From NCBI RefSeq assembly GCF_000204055.1, contig NW_006768791.1, forward strand, positions 528,415 through 592,414: a stretch of 64,000 nucleotides of DNA, in the 5' to 3' direction. The notes below the pieces were generated by a model. The model saw only the letters and a program-made list of their open reading frames with translations. It made no database searches and was not told the DNA's origin. Shown here piece by piece: positions 23,754 to 34,705 of this stretch. A program made the position numbers and the translations under genes. Source of the DNA: Melampsora larici-populina 98AG31. Its lineage: Eukaryota; Basidiomycota; Pucciniomycetes; Pucciniales; Melampsoraceae. Each line of letters starts with the position of its first letter. Positions within the stretch are counted from its first letter, which is position 1.

Positions 23754-26700
23754 GAGGGGAAGACGCGAGTCAATCTTACATAGAAACCCAAAAAAAAAAA
23801 AAAAAAAAGAAAGGAACAACAAGGAAAGGAACAGGTTAACTTACCAAATGCTTCTACGCAAATCCTACAGACACCAACGACAATCAAGTCAAACATGTCC
23901 CTACTGTATCAGATAGCATCTCCATGCGCCTCGATGAACAGATCGACAAAGCCTTCAAAGAAGGTGATTGCAAAACCTACGACCGCTTGACGGAAGAGAA
24001 GAAGACCTGGTTAGCCTTCTTGGACAAAGGGAAGGAAAAACCAACCACGGAGTCAACCAAGAAAACATCCAAATCCGAGAGGAAAGTCATGAAGGTTCAG
24101 ACAGGAGAGATGATCAATGATCATCTAAACGCACTCTCACCCTATTGGGACACGGCGTTGAAGGACTTCAGTCGCTACATTCCCCTCTCGATTTTCGACC
24201 CGGCGTGGCTACGCCAAGACATAACCTTTGTGTTGAACAAGTCGTCCCGGGCGAAAACCAAAGACGCGGACTCTAACGCGTATAATGGTTCCCCGATCCC
24301 TAGCGAGTGGAGAACAACGGTGGCACAATGGCACAGACAAAAAGACCTCTTCTTATTATACCTCAAACGGTACAAACAGACAGAAGTCCTCCCAGTCATG
24401 AGGAAACACTTCGAGAACGTCCTGCAAATACAACGAGAGAATGACGGGTGTTGGGTGCTAGCGTATCGTTATGACTTGATGATGAGACAAACCTACCTCG
24501 TCTTCAAAGTGGGTGAAGACAACTCCTCTATGGCGGACATCAGTATCCGAAACCCCACGATACTACGCCTCGCAGAGAGAGATACGCTCAGACAACACGA
24601 TGACATGTTTCTCGATAATCCGTACGCCCTGAATGGAACCAAAAGCTTCATAGATCCTCTAGACGGGTCCAACTGGTCAGGTCGGCAGACCAAATGGGAC
24701 GACCCAAGCCGAGTAGACGCAAAAGAAGACAGAGTCGAAACGTCAAAATCGACTCAGTCAGCTCGGTCATCAATGTGGTCTCAAGCTAGACACGAACCTC
24801 ACGAAAATGTCAACGCCTTCCAATCCACCCCTCAAGTGTTCCATCACTATACCCAACCAGCGGTAAATCATCAACAGTACGCGGCAACAAACGCCCAAGG
24901 GTACTTCCAACAGAACCTCGGCGACCAAAGTACGGTCCGGATGAACCCGAATTTCAGGGGAAAACCGCAGAACTTCAACCCTAATTATAGGAAAGAAGGG
25001 AACAAAGGCGGGAGGGGGAACGTAAGAAGAGGAGGAGGCAATTGGGGTAGAAGCCAAGGGGAAAGCAATGGAGGTAACCAAGGCGGTTCGAGTTCGCAGG
25101 TGAACAGAACAAACGCATCTACAGATGTAAGTCAAAAGAAGTGAGTATGACATGTGACAGAACGCAATGAAACACAAACATTTGAGAGTCATGACCCACA
25201 TTCCATCCCAATCCATGACTTAGTGAGAGTGAGAGATGAATGAGAGCTGACTATGATGTATCTTACTATGTAAGGAAACCGTCTGAGACAGAAAGCATGT
25301 CAGACATAGAGAACACAGGTGAAATACCGAGTGAAGAACCACTCACAAACCCAAGAGGTAACATCGACTTCAGGCACCCTGGCAACCCATCAAGCAGCCC
25401 GAGAGGGAAATGGCCCACAAAAGCGGAATGTGAATTAAATATACCCGAGTGGGAACAACTTATGATCGAACTAGACCTAGTTGAAGAGTGGGGAGACGTT
25501 TTAGTCAGCCTCAAAGAAGGCTTCCATCAAGGGATTCCCGAACATACAATAGAGGGCCTGCCATGGTACACCCCAGCAAATCAGACATCAGCACTTCTCG
25601 TACGAGACAAGATAGAGAAGACCATAGAAAAAGAGAGACTAGAAGGGAAACTGTATGGACCGTTTACTCACCAAGAAGTCGAAAGACACTTTGATTTCTT
25701 CCGATCTAACCCGATGGGGAGCGTGACAAACAGCAATGGCACCTTCCGGATGATAAACAATTTATCGTTCCCGAAACATGGAGCAGACATCCCAGTGAGT
25801 ACAAAAAAAAAAAAAAAAAAAGAGAGAGAGAAGGAAGATGACAAAGGAAGATAGGATACTCACATAGGCAATGATAGTCTGTAAACTCGTTTGTAGATAA
25901 GAACGAATTCATCACAACCTGGGATGACTTCAAAATCCTTGCAGACTTCCTACGGAAATCAGATCGAACTTGGCAGTTGGCGCTGTTTGACTGGCTTAAA
26001 GCCTACCGACAAATCCCTACTCACCCGTCCCAGTGGAGATACCTCCTGATCCTGGACTTCTACAACTGCTTGTGGGTCGACACCAGAGTGGGATTCGGGG
26101 GAGTGGCGGGATGCGGCACGTTTGGCAGAGCGGCCGACGTATGGAAGGAGATCATGCAAAGAGCGCTTGGCATCCCCAAAATCTTTTGTTGGGTCGATGA
26201 CAACCTACTCCTACGAGAGACAGATTCGAATATAAGTATGGAATCAGTATTGCAACTCAGCGCAGGAATGGGAGTGAAAAGTAATCTTACCAAATATGCC
26301 GATTTCGAAGATGAGCAGAAGTATTTAGGCTTCATCTGGAACGGTAGAGAGAAAACCGTCAGACTCCCGACGGAAAAATTAGAAACGAGGATCAAACAAG
26401 TAAAGGCTCTACTTAGCGGAGAAAAGTGGAAGAAGAAACCCATCGAGAAACTGGTGGGGCAACTATGTCACATAACCTACATAATGCCTGATATGAAATG
26501 CTATATGAGGGAGCTCCATGGATGGAAAGGCGCATGGCGAAACGGGGAAGCAAGGAGAGGAATCACAGAATCAGTGAGAGACGACCTTGAGGAATGGCTA
26601 GAAGTACTCACCAATTTAAAAAACATGAGAATCATACCGACGCTGGAGCCAGAAGACATCAAGTGGGTGGGAGACGCATCCACTTCGTATGGAATTGGCG

Positions 26701-27119
26701 TGCTAATTGGCAGAAACTGGGCGAGGTTCAAATTGAAACCAGGCTGGGACGTCATAGGTGAAGATCGAGTGAAGCGTAACATTGCCTGGATTGAAACAGT
26801 GGCGGTTCGACTTGGACTACTGGTCCTGCTGAAGCTGAAAGAAACTAGAGGGAAGTGTTTCATTGTCTGGACAGACAATACAACTACTGAAGCTGCGATC
26901 CGAAACACCAGATCAAAAGATCAGGCGGTAAATAATGAGTGGAAACGGATTCAAAAACTACTAACCACTCACCAGTGTTCAATAAAGCAAGAGCGGGTTA
27001 CCTCAGGAGATAACAACACGGACGCCTTATTGAGAGGTTTAGAAACCAACCTCGCCTGGCACGAAGAAGTGGTGATCGATACCCCCACCGACCTAATCCC
27101 ATTCCTAACACAAACATAA
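23001..27119 (+). CDS. DIRS-type Gag-RT-RNase H polyprotein, four exons
   Basis: Exons 23001-23598, 23871-25140, 25275-25794 and 25878-27119 have consistent phases (1, 2, 0) and give one frame of 1209 aa without a stop. The first part is Lys/Glu-rich and low complexity. Next comes a Gag-like region with a Gly/Arg/Asn-rich tail (RGG-type, RNA-binding in character). The RT contains NPMGSV, RMINNLSFP, ALFDWLKAYRQIP (catalytic Asp) and FCWVDDN. The RNase H has acidic residues in WVGDAS, WIETVA, WTDNTTT and NNTDALLRG. The RT intron (25795-25877) is confirmed by alignment with copy 3, where the same place is uninterrupted (PLVNSFV versus PSVNSFV). Introns 1 and 3 contain long A runs. The other two introns are inferred from splice signals and phase. 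Confidence 0.82.
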
Positions 27120-27138
27120 TTAGGAGACTCAAGCAAAC

Positions 27139-28245
27139 ATGAACGCAGACCCCACGTCGGGAAAGAAAGACCTAGACCTAAGGAAAATCAAAAACTTCAT
27201 GAGCGACCGGAATGGAATGGTGACATGGGATAACGACCCAGTCCAGAGAATGATGATCCTAGGTGGAAGCTGGTCGAGAGACACCCTGATTCAGTATAAC
27301 TCGGCGATCACAAAATACATGACCTTCGGAAGAGAAACAGGGCAAGACAGGACTCAACTCTTACCAGCCACCGCACGACAAATCCTCCTCTTCATCCAAT
27401 GGGCAGCGCCGAAAGCAGATGGCGAACCGAAGACCAACCAAGAGATAAAACCCTCCACCATAGAGGCGTATCTTTCGGGCCTGAAAGCGTGGCACCTCTA
27501 CCACCACCTTTGATGCCGAGAGGTCGAACAAAAAGAAGTGAACCTAGTTTTGAAAGCCGCAAAGCTACTCGATGCTCGATCAGAAAGCAGACCCCAGAAA
27601 CGACCCGTCCAAGTCAAACACCTCGCTAGCTTACTACGAAACCTAGAACGAAACGACGAGGCAACAGAACTGTCAGTAACAATCGCTCTAGTGGCCTTTT
27701 GGGGCATGGCTCGATTGGGTGAACTCACCTCACTCAATGAGTCGAAAACGATCACGATCAACGACGTAAAGATATCGGACGACGAACAAGTCATGTCGAT
27801 AGCATTGAGAGAAGCTAAAACAGCAAGACCCGGCGAAGTCCAATACCTGCAACTGAGACGCCACCAATCCCTACTCGACCCGGTGTCAGCTGTCAAAAGA
27901 TTAATAAAACGACACATCGACTTTGGGTCATACCCAGAAGACCCCTTGTTTGCATATGGGATGTCAAGTCCGGGAGGTCGCACGCGATTAACAAAAGGAG
28001 GAGTTATGAGCCTACTAAGGAAAGCTTGGGTCAAGGATGGATACGAAGGACTCACCGGCCATTCCTTCCGGGTGGGGGGCGCCTCCTTCCTGTGGAATGA
28101 AAGCGTACCATTAAACCAGATAACATCAAGAGGTCGGTGGAAATCCAAAGCGTACGAAAGGTATCTAAGGAAATTTGATGAAGAGGAGAAAGAGGAAAGC
28201 AGGCACTGGTTAAAGAGAATGGAGATTAAGAAAAGACAAACGTAG
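27139..28245 (+). pseudogene. DIRS-type tyrosine recombinase, broken by an in-frame TGA
   Basis: A 369-codon frame has one TGA at 27511-27513 after KAWHLYHHL; copy 3 reads on at the same place (KAWHLFHDVEYL). The catalytic pattern is complete: Arg in MARLGEL, H-x-x-R in HSFRVGG and Tyr in YERYL near the C-terminus. The enzyme would cut and join the circular element DNA at its target by strand exchange, in place of an integrase. The TGA is preceded by T and may derive from CGA. With that stop the full enzyme is not made unless readthrough occurs. Confidence 0.85.
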
Positions 28246-28329
28246 GAGGAGTCAGGAGAATCAGACTCGAAAGGAAAGGTTGACCCGAACCTGATTTACG
28301 AAAGGTTTAACCAATACTCGAACTGAGGA

Positions 28330-28700
28330 TGAGATGAATGCAATAATCAGCCACAATGCATTTAAAGTTTCACCCCATCTAGACCACAATACAGGGGGGA
28401 TCTGCAGGCTTGACGCCATACAGAAACCTTGTGTTACCTGAGAGAACAGGTCCTAGTGAGCTCGGGGCTCTCCGATACCCCAAGGTAAGGTAGGCTAGGA
28501 CAACTCTCTTTGGTACCCCTTTTTCAGGCACTTTACACAGTTTAGAGCCCGGAACACACCGGGGACCAGAAACCTCTAGGGCCTCTGACGTAGGCCCCGA
28601 GGTGACCCCGGTACGTTTCCACACTCTGGACCCCCCCCACACTATTCTCAACTTAGGGAATCCTAAGTTAGGATGGCATAAGGCTGAGAAGGGATATAGA
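28330..28700. other. GC-rich non-coding tail of the DIRS-type element with hairpins
   Basis: After the recombinase frame, a GC-rich stretch holds several short inverted repeats (ACTTAGG...CCTAAGT, GGGCCTC...AGGCCCC, TACCCC...GGGGTA-like). It likely belongs to the 3' terminal region of the element. I could not match it to the 5' side. Confidence 0.4.
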
Positions 28701-28867
28701 TAGTTAATAAATGTAACTAGATACAGTCAATTTCATAAAGGTTGAAATCGAGTCGTTTTGAAAATCGAGAGGTGGTCCGTGCGCCACCTGTGACAGGTAG
28801 CGAAATCACCTGTGAGATGGAATCACATTCAGGATTGGAACCTTTGACAACTGTTGAGCTCTCAGTC

Positions 28868-28954
28868 TGTCGTGGCGCAGCAGTTTGTGGCCACGGTACC
28901 TCGGTGCGATGTTGCCTGTAGATCCCATGTTCGACTCACCGTTTCCCCTTTTTT
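28868..28954 (+). other. tRNA-like segment (A box, B box, T-run) in the non-autonomous element
   Basis: TGGCGCAGCAG (28873-28883) resembles the pol III A box. TGTTCGACTC (28928-28937) resembles the B box at tRNA-like spacing, and a T6 run follows (terminator-like). A complete cloverleaf was not demonstrated, so it is called tRNA-like only. Confidence 0.5.
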
Positions 28955-29096
28955 GCCACCGTTTTCGTCTATAATCAATGATGGCAGCAAATGCACGCAA
29001 ACAAAAATGGCGTAGTTTGTTCCATTTTTTTTAGTTCATGACACCGAGCAAATAAAAAAGGGGAAAACTGGTCAAAAAATGTGAAGTTGAAAGAAA

Positions 29097-29190
29097 GCCA
29101 TTGGGGCTCGAACCCAAAAATATATGATAATAGCAAGAGGTTCTAACCCGAGAAGAGGGCGTTAATCCGACTGTGCCAGAAGGCTTTTAA
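29097..29190 (-). other. tRNA-like segment, minus strand, in the non-autonomous element
   Basis: On the minus strand TGGCACAGTCGG (29178-29167) fits the A-box consensus and GGGTTCGAGCCCC (29115-29103) the B box. The flanks AAAGCC and GGCTTT can pair as an acceptor-like stem. The anticodon arm is not clean and the variable region is long. This looks like a decayed tRNA-derived sequence of the long-variable-arm class. Confidence 0.55.
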
Positions 29191-29375
29191 GAGTTGGGTG
29201 GCTATGCTGTCCAGATTAGCATGTTTGTATGCATATCCGACACCTGTCACAGGTGGCGCACGGACCACATCTCGATTTTCAAAACGACTCGATTTCAACC
29301 TTTATGAAATTGACTGTATATCCGAGAAATAAAAAGAGCTTGTTCACCTAATACTTACCAAACGAGCAGAGATAG

Positions 29376-29781
29376 ATCACGGAAATCAATGACAGGAAAG
29401 CATTCAATCCAGTAAGATTCGAAGAACTACTTGGTGAAGACAAAGCTGAATACGTTGTAAATTGGATTGACAAAGGAGCAAAAGAAGAAGGACCTGGTAT
29501 GTACTTCATTCAACTTCTTGAAAAGGTTCCTCTCATTGAATTGACTTTCTTCAACTACAAATTCTCATGACCGATCGTGTTTGATTACAGAATTTGATAA
29601 GTTGAAACAGCTTTATGTAAAGAATCATGGAGTCGGGCCGCTATCCAGGGAGGTAATGGCTGACTGGATCAATAGGCATCTAGCACGCATCGGGGAGAAT
29701 CAATATAATCCAGCAGCAGGTTCAAAAACGCAAGACAAGATCATGGCTAAGCATTTGAAATTATGGGAGGAAATGAGCTGA
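29376..29781 (+). pseudogene. Family A copy A4, 3' part without signal peptide
   Basis: Two exons, 29376-29496 and 29591-29781, join in phase 1 at the family's intron position. The first encodes ITEIN ... FNPVRFEELLGEDK ... VVNWIDKG, the second EFDKLKQLY ... SREVMADWINRHLARIG and a longer tail than in A1 and A2. Upstream of the ITEI motif the frame has stops, and the non-autonomous Tc1/mariner-type element ends only 60 nt before. The signal-peptide part is therefore destroyed or removed. The remaining exons are open, so decay is recent. Confidence 0.65.
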
Positions 29782-30802
29782 CTCATTCTTGGCTTGATTA
29801 AAATCAATTCTCTATACATAAATGTATTCCTTTTCAAAATGTCAAAAGGTTATTTGTATGGATAAGTTTGTACAACACCATTCAACTCAACTGGTATTCA
29901 CTAGCATCTGATTGATGAAGATACAAGATAGCGGATTAGTTCTTTGACCACGTTCATCACAATCATTGGGGGATGGTCTCATGTTGGGCTCGTGCGAGCA
30001 ACAGGATTGACCCTATAGCTCGACACGACTTATGATCACATCACAGGATCATATTATCGACAAAAGAGGGCATGGTTATCTCCATTACACATTACCAAAA
30101 CTCCCCAACCACGCGCTCTTTATATACTCAAATCATCAATCACTTTTCCTTGAGTAATTATAAGATCCATAATTCATTGAACCCAACATCTATCTCCTTC
30201 TTTTTGATTTCCGCGTCCCTCCTCGTGGTCGAGGATAAATGAACTGGTTTTCGCCATCCGGGAGCAGCAATCATCAGATTGAATGATATTCGACCAGCTG
30301 CTGAGCGCTGACATAGCTGGAGTCTGGACACGTCACAAGGTGACTGAAATCTGGACCAAAAGGAGGGGATGGTATGTGCTTTAACTACATATAGAGTTAC
30401 TTTATACACAATTTGAGCTTCCTTTCAGACATCAAATATTTTTCTACTGAATAATTACTTTCTGCATTCTCTCGCCGAAGTTATCAGCTTACACGAGACA
30501 CGTAAAGTCCACTCCCGATCATTCATAGTTACCTCGATTGGTTTTTAAGATGAGGACATGTCCCTTTCCGAGAATGAAAAGGTACGGAGTATATAGAGGG
30601 CTGATCGAAATGGATAGTGATCTTGACATTGTGATCAGCTGTTTGCTCATGTCACGGGGGATATTACCGGTCCTTACCAAGGCAAAGATAGCTTTTGTGA
30701 GCCAGATCCCGCTTAAAAAAAGGTACAGAATGACGAGATCAAATTAATTTGAAAGGAGAGAAAGACAGCCCTAGCTCGAATGCAATTATTGGTGTTCTGC
30801 CC
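29782..30802. other. Intergenic region with a relic A promoter and the B2 upstream module
   Basis: At about 29990-30200 the upstream block of A genes recurs in degraded form (TAGCTCGACACGACTTATGATC, GAGGGCATGG, CGCGCTCTTTATATA, CCTTGAG). It is followed not by an intact coding region but by a short hydrophobic remnant and stops: a lost A copy. From about 30540 the conserved B upstream module starts (GATGAGGACATGTCCCTTTC). Confidence 0.5.
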
Positions 30803-30809
30803 TATATAA
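30803..30809 (+). promoter_or_regulatory. TATA box of B2
   Basis: TATATAA within GCCCTATATAAAGGGC, the same context and distance to the start codon (about 200 nt) as in B1 and B3. Confidence 0.55.
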
Positions 30810-31006
30810 AGGGCAGCTATGCTCCTTCACATCTTTATCCGTAGCACACATTTTTCCATCCAATTTTCCCGCTCCTCCAAATATCTTGATATTCGTTAAA
30901 ATCAGCTCTTCTACTTTCAGAACTATTCAATTTGAACTAGTATCACCAGCTCATCTCAACCTCTTTATTTTAACAAGTCCAACGACTTTTCCCTTCTTCA
31001 CCAAAG

Positions 31007-31715
31007 ATGAACTCCCGATCCACTTCGCCTTCTCCTCCCCAGGCTTCATTCTCACCCCTCCAAGACGAGACTAGTCATGAGTCCATCTGTGCGACCCGGC
31101 CTGCTGATGATGCACGCCCGATGCACAATCAACACGTATTGAGACGTCAGTTGATCCTTTCACTTCTTTCTTCTTCACTTCACTACAATCGGGCTCACAG
31201 TCGAATCCTGTTGGCCTGTAGCACTTCGTCCAATGCCAATTAGACATCGAGGCAAGGAAGACACCATCACACGGCCAATTCGGCAACGGACTGCTTCAAT
31301 TTCTCAGCTCATCAGGATGTTTGACACCTTGACTGATGGCGAGGATATGGTGGCCCCTTTTTATTCCTTTGGTCATGATACCGACTCCGACTCTCCACCA
31401 TCATCACGCGTGGCACACTTTTCGATTCCTCATCACATGATTGATTGGTCGCGAGATGTGACTTTGGACGCATTGACTCTACCAAAGTGGGGAGATTCAC
31501 AAGTCACTCGATCAATCAATCCAAGCCAAACCTTAGATCCTCTCATAAATCAAGGTGTAGAAGAAAACTGTAGAGGACCTAGACGTCGGAAGCGTAGCTC
31601 GGAACAACGACAACTAGAGTTTATACCACGACCTCGAATTTCTCCACATACACCGGGTGACGCAACGGATGTGATAGAACCAAGGAAGAGAAGAAAGAGA
31701 TGCAATGAAATCTGA
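31007..31715 (+). CDS. Family B protein, copy B2
   Basis: Exons 31007-31145 and 31222-31715 join in phase 1 to 210 aa. Exon 1 has exactly the length of that of B1 (139 nt). Conserved blocks: HVLRR, LRPMPIRHRG, RPIRQR, SQLIRMFDTL, MIDWSRDVTLDALTLPKW, VEENC, RRKR and the basic tail EPRKRRKRCN. The middle is about 35 residues shorter than in B1 and B3 (part of the Ser-rich linker is missing), but the frame is intact. No signal peptide. Function unknown. Confidence 0.75.
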
Positions 31716-32942
31716 AGGATCTCAATTTGGGTTGATCATGATGGTGGAAAGATCTTTATCAAGAGATGTTTGTACTAGTAGGCAATTTGTTGAGAAGGTG
31801 AAGGTGTTTTCGAGGTTTTGTGTGAGCATGAGGAACGAAAGCTTGGCCCATGAGATTGTCTTTTTCTTTTTCTCGATTCTTTTTCTCAATTCTTACTCCC
31901 ATTCTTCTTTTCATCCTTCTTTTTGCTCTCATTCTTATTCTCATGATTTTCGTAGTTTTTCTTTTTGATTGTTTTTGTTCTCAATGACATGCATCCACAC
32001 AGGTCAGTATATATCTCGCTAGTATAACTAAATTTTTAACCTCGTCATATCTTTTGATACGCTTACATCTTCTTGTGATTCCATGATCAATCTGATGCAT
32101 GTCGATTTTTTCTCGTCAACGTGGTTCATAATTCACATGAAAAGTAATTTGGTCAGACATTTGACTATTCACATTGACCATATTAACAAGAGAAGTGTTT
32201 GTAACGCATCTTCAAACATACAATCTTCGCTGAAAATTTACTCCCCGCCATGTTTTGATGTTGGAAGAACTCTCCTGCTGAACACAGACCCCAGGTCTAT
32301 GTAAAGCTACGACTAAATTTGTATGGAAATGATTGCTCAACATATATCATGAGCATGAAAGTCTACACACCAGCTTCAGAAAACAGGATCACACAATCCT
32401 CAGGCTCCACTGGTCAGAAAACGAAATAAGTGTCAGAAGATCAATTTGTATCTTTGTTGCCATCGTAGCCCTGATCATCGCGCCACATTCCCCTCTTTCA
32501 AGTTCACGGTCTGTTTTGAAGGATAGCACGTTAAGCTAAGGACAAGCTCAAAGTCGGCATGGTCGATGAGGTTTCACAGCTAGCTAATCCGCCATCTACA
32601 AACTGTACGATTCTGCGTATTTCATTATTCACCATCAACCTATGACATATCTCAACCCTTGTCAAGCTTCATTCCCATTCGTTCGCGGTCACCTCTGTTG
32701 TATTTGTAAGATGAGGTCATGTGCCTTTCCAAGCAGGAAAAGGTACAAAACAGAGAAATGCATACTGATCTTGATATTGTGACCAGTTGTTTGCTGAGCA
32801 AAAAAATAAGTTACAGGTACCGTTCTACGATTGATGAGGAATGTGACCTTACCAAGGCAAAGATACTTTTTGTAAGTTACAGCCCACTGAGAATAAAGGC
32901 ACAGAATGACGAGAACAAATTGATATTCTTTCTCTTTTGCCC
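31716..32942. other. Intergenic region between B2 and B3
   Basis: It holds the conserved 3' flank of B2 (pyrimidine-rich tract, CATGAAAAGTAATTTGGTCAGA) and, from about 32700, the B upstream module. Around 32420-32500 a hydrophobic stretch with ATCTTTGTTGCCATCGTAGC might be the remains of an A signal peptide, consistent with the alternating order, but the match is weak. Confidence 0.4.
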
Positions 32943-32949
32943 TATATAA
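32943..32949 (+). promoter_or_regulatory. TATA box of B3
   Basis: TATATAA in GCCCTATATAAAAGCG, about 208 nt before the start codon; same arrangement as B1 and B2. Confidence 0.55.
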
Positions 32950-33156
32950 AAGCGTACCATGTTCCTTCATCTTTATCTTCAGCACACATCTATCTATCAG
33001 ATTTTCCCGCTTCTGACATTATCCAATTCTTTTACTTCAATATACTGAGAAACCATTTAAAATCAACTTTTCTAGTAACATCACTTCTCATCTTGTACTA
33101 GCATCAGCAACTCATCCCAACCTTATTCTTTTATCAAACCCAACACATCACACAAA

Positions 33157-33980
33157 ATGCACTCCCAATCTTCATCGCCTTCTCTTTTCCAAGGATCATT
33201 CGTACCATTTCACGAAGAGACCGCCGAACCCATGTGTGTAACGCAGGTCGCTTTTGATGATCGCTCGGTGTGTGATCAAGAAGTCTTAAGACGTCAGTTA
33301 ACTTTTACTCCCTTCTTCCTTAATCCAATACCATCGAGCTGACAATCTGATCTTGCTCGCCTGTAGAGTTCATTCCAATGCCATATAGGCATTGTCATCA
33401 CGATGAACCAATTGTACGGCCAATGCGACAAACCTCGGCCTCAACTTCTCATATGATCAACATGTTTGATCACTTGACTCATACCGAAGAGACGGAATCC
33501 AACGCATCAACGTCTCCCAACGTCGGTATCAATGCACGCCTCAAATACCAACACTCATCCAGTCGAGACCCTACTACACGCCCTCAGGATCACAAAGGGG
33601 CGAGCCCATTCGATATGGCGATGCAATCTGGTCATAATGCCGACGTAGACTCCCGATCATCACCGCATATGGCGCCTTCTTCTGTACCTCATGACATGAT
33701 TGATTGGACGCTAGATGTGACTTTAGACGCATCATCCCTTCCGATCTGGGAAGACCCGGCACCAGCAACGCGATCCATAAACGTCAACGTGGATTGTCTC
33801 TTGGATCATCAGAGTGTAGAAGAAGATTGTATAGGGGATACCCGTCGTAAGCTGATCTGGGATTACACACCAAGACCACCTCTCTCAAAACGCTCTCGCC
33901 ATAACACTCCACCTAATCCGAATGACGAAAGGGATGTGAATGTGGAAGAGCCAAGGAAGAGAAGGAAGAGATGCATTTGA
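33157..33980 (+). CDS. Family B protein, copy B3
   Basis: Exons 33157-33292 and 33367-33980 join in phase 1 (GTCAGT donor, TGTAG acceptor) to 249 aa. N-terminus MHSQSSSPS is near-identical to B1. Conserved blocks: EVLRRQFIPMPYRH, RPMRQ, SHMINMFDHL, MIDWTLDVTLDASSLPIW, VEEDC, RRK and the basic tail EPRKRRKRC. The stop follows the basic tail directly, as in the other copies. All three copies keep an open frame although the linkers differ strongly, which suggests selection on the conserved blocks. Confidence 0.75.
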
Positions 33981-34705
33981 TCCTGAATGGTCTCAATCCG
34001 GTTAGATGGTACAAAGATGATTTACTAGAGATCCTTGTAGGCGGTTTATTGAGATGGTGAAGGTTTTGGAAAGGTTTTAATTGATCAGGAATGTAGACTT
34101 GAACATGGGCTATGGGATCGTATTTTTTTATCATCTTTATTTTTTATTTCTTCTTATTCTACTTTTTATCTTTATTCTCAGTCTTACTCCATTTTTCTTT
34201 CTTATTTCTTAATGTTGTTCCTCTCAATCGGATGCATGTAGCTGGCCAGGATATATATATCTCTCAGTCAATGTGTACAACCAACATATCTTTTTAATCT
34301 TATATCTTGTTGTGATCTCATGACCAATTTGAATTATCTTTCTTCCTTTTTAAGAAGTTCACAACTCGCATGAAAACCAATTTGGCCAGATACTTCATGG
34401 TCCATATTATACTGTTCTCAAGTTATTTTCAAACATGCAATCTTTAGTATTACTGATCAAGATTGAATCAATACTATTTTATAGCTATTATCTCCTGAGA
34501 GGCTCAGATCATATCTTCTTGATATCTCCAATCATCTTCCCTTAGAAAAATACAAAAAGGAAATCATTAAAATAAAAAAATCTCATTTATCCACACATCA
34601 TTCGAATTATAATTACATTTCGATGTTTATCAATTCCATTCTCATCTAACAAAGTTCAACTTTCAAATCAAATCAAATCAAAAATTTAAATTTCAACCTT
34701 TCAAC
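33981..34705. other. 3' flank of B3 and convergent 3' flank of the nucleoporin gene
   Basis: Repeats the B-gene downstream flank (pyrimidine-rich tract, then CATGAAAACCAATTTGGCCAGA), then turns AT-rich. No gene seen. The nucleoporin gene ends here from the other strand. Confidence 0.5.

Larger units (their letters stand above)
22980..28260 (+). mobile_element. DIRS/Ngaro-type tyrosine-recombinase retrotransposon, copy 2
   Basis: Coding order Gag-RT-RNase H followed 19 nt later by a tyrosine recombinase; no integrase, no LTRs and no protease seen. This is the plan of YR retrotransposons. A methyltransferase-like domain, found in some DIRS elements, was not seen. The true ends are not fixed: unique A-family sequence ends at about 22608 and an inserted MITE begins at 28724, so the element fits within roughly 22.61-28.72 kb. 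I could not identify inverted or split direct terminal repeats. Related copies lie at 0.2-1.2 kb (minus) and 58-64 kb (plus). Confidence 0.85.
28724..29316. mobile_element. Non-autonomous Tc1/mariner-type element with tRNA-like segments, copy 1
   Basis: This 593-bp element has about 75-bp inverted ends (CAGTCAATTTCATAAAGGTT outermost) and TA on both sides (28722-28723, 29317-29318). The ends match those of the transposase-bearing element at 44.06-50.03 kb (shared CAGT...CATAAAG...GAAAT...GGTCCGTGC). It encodes no protein. Inside lie two tRNA-like segments facing each other. It is inserted directly upstream of the A4 fragment and removed its 5' part. Confidence 0.85.

Noticed and set aside
23580..23896. 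Phe-rich minus-strand ORFs over poly(A) runs
   Set aside because: They are translations of the poly(A)/poly(T) tract within the first DIRS intron.
28868..29190. Calling functional tRNA genes in the non-autonomous element
   Set aside because: A and B boxes are present but I could not fold clean anticodon arms; reported as tRNA-like only.
22459..29781. One family A gene split by the DIRS element in its intron (22.46 kb front, 29.4 kb back)
   Set aside because: The two pieces overlap in the aligned family region and their splice phases do not fit, so they are better read as two separate truncated copies.
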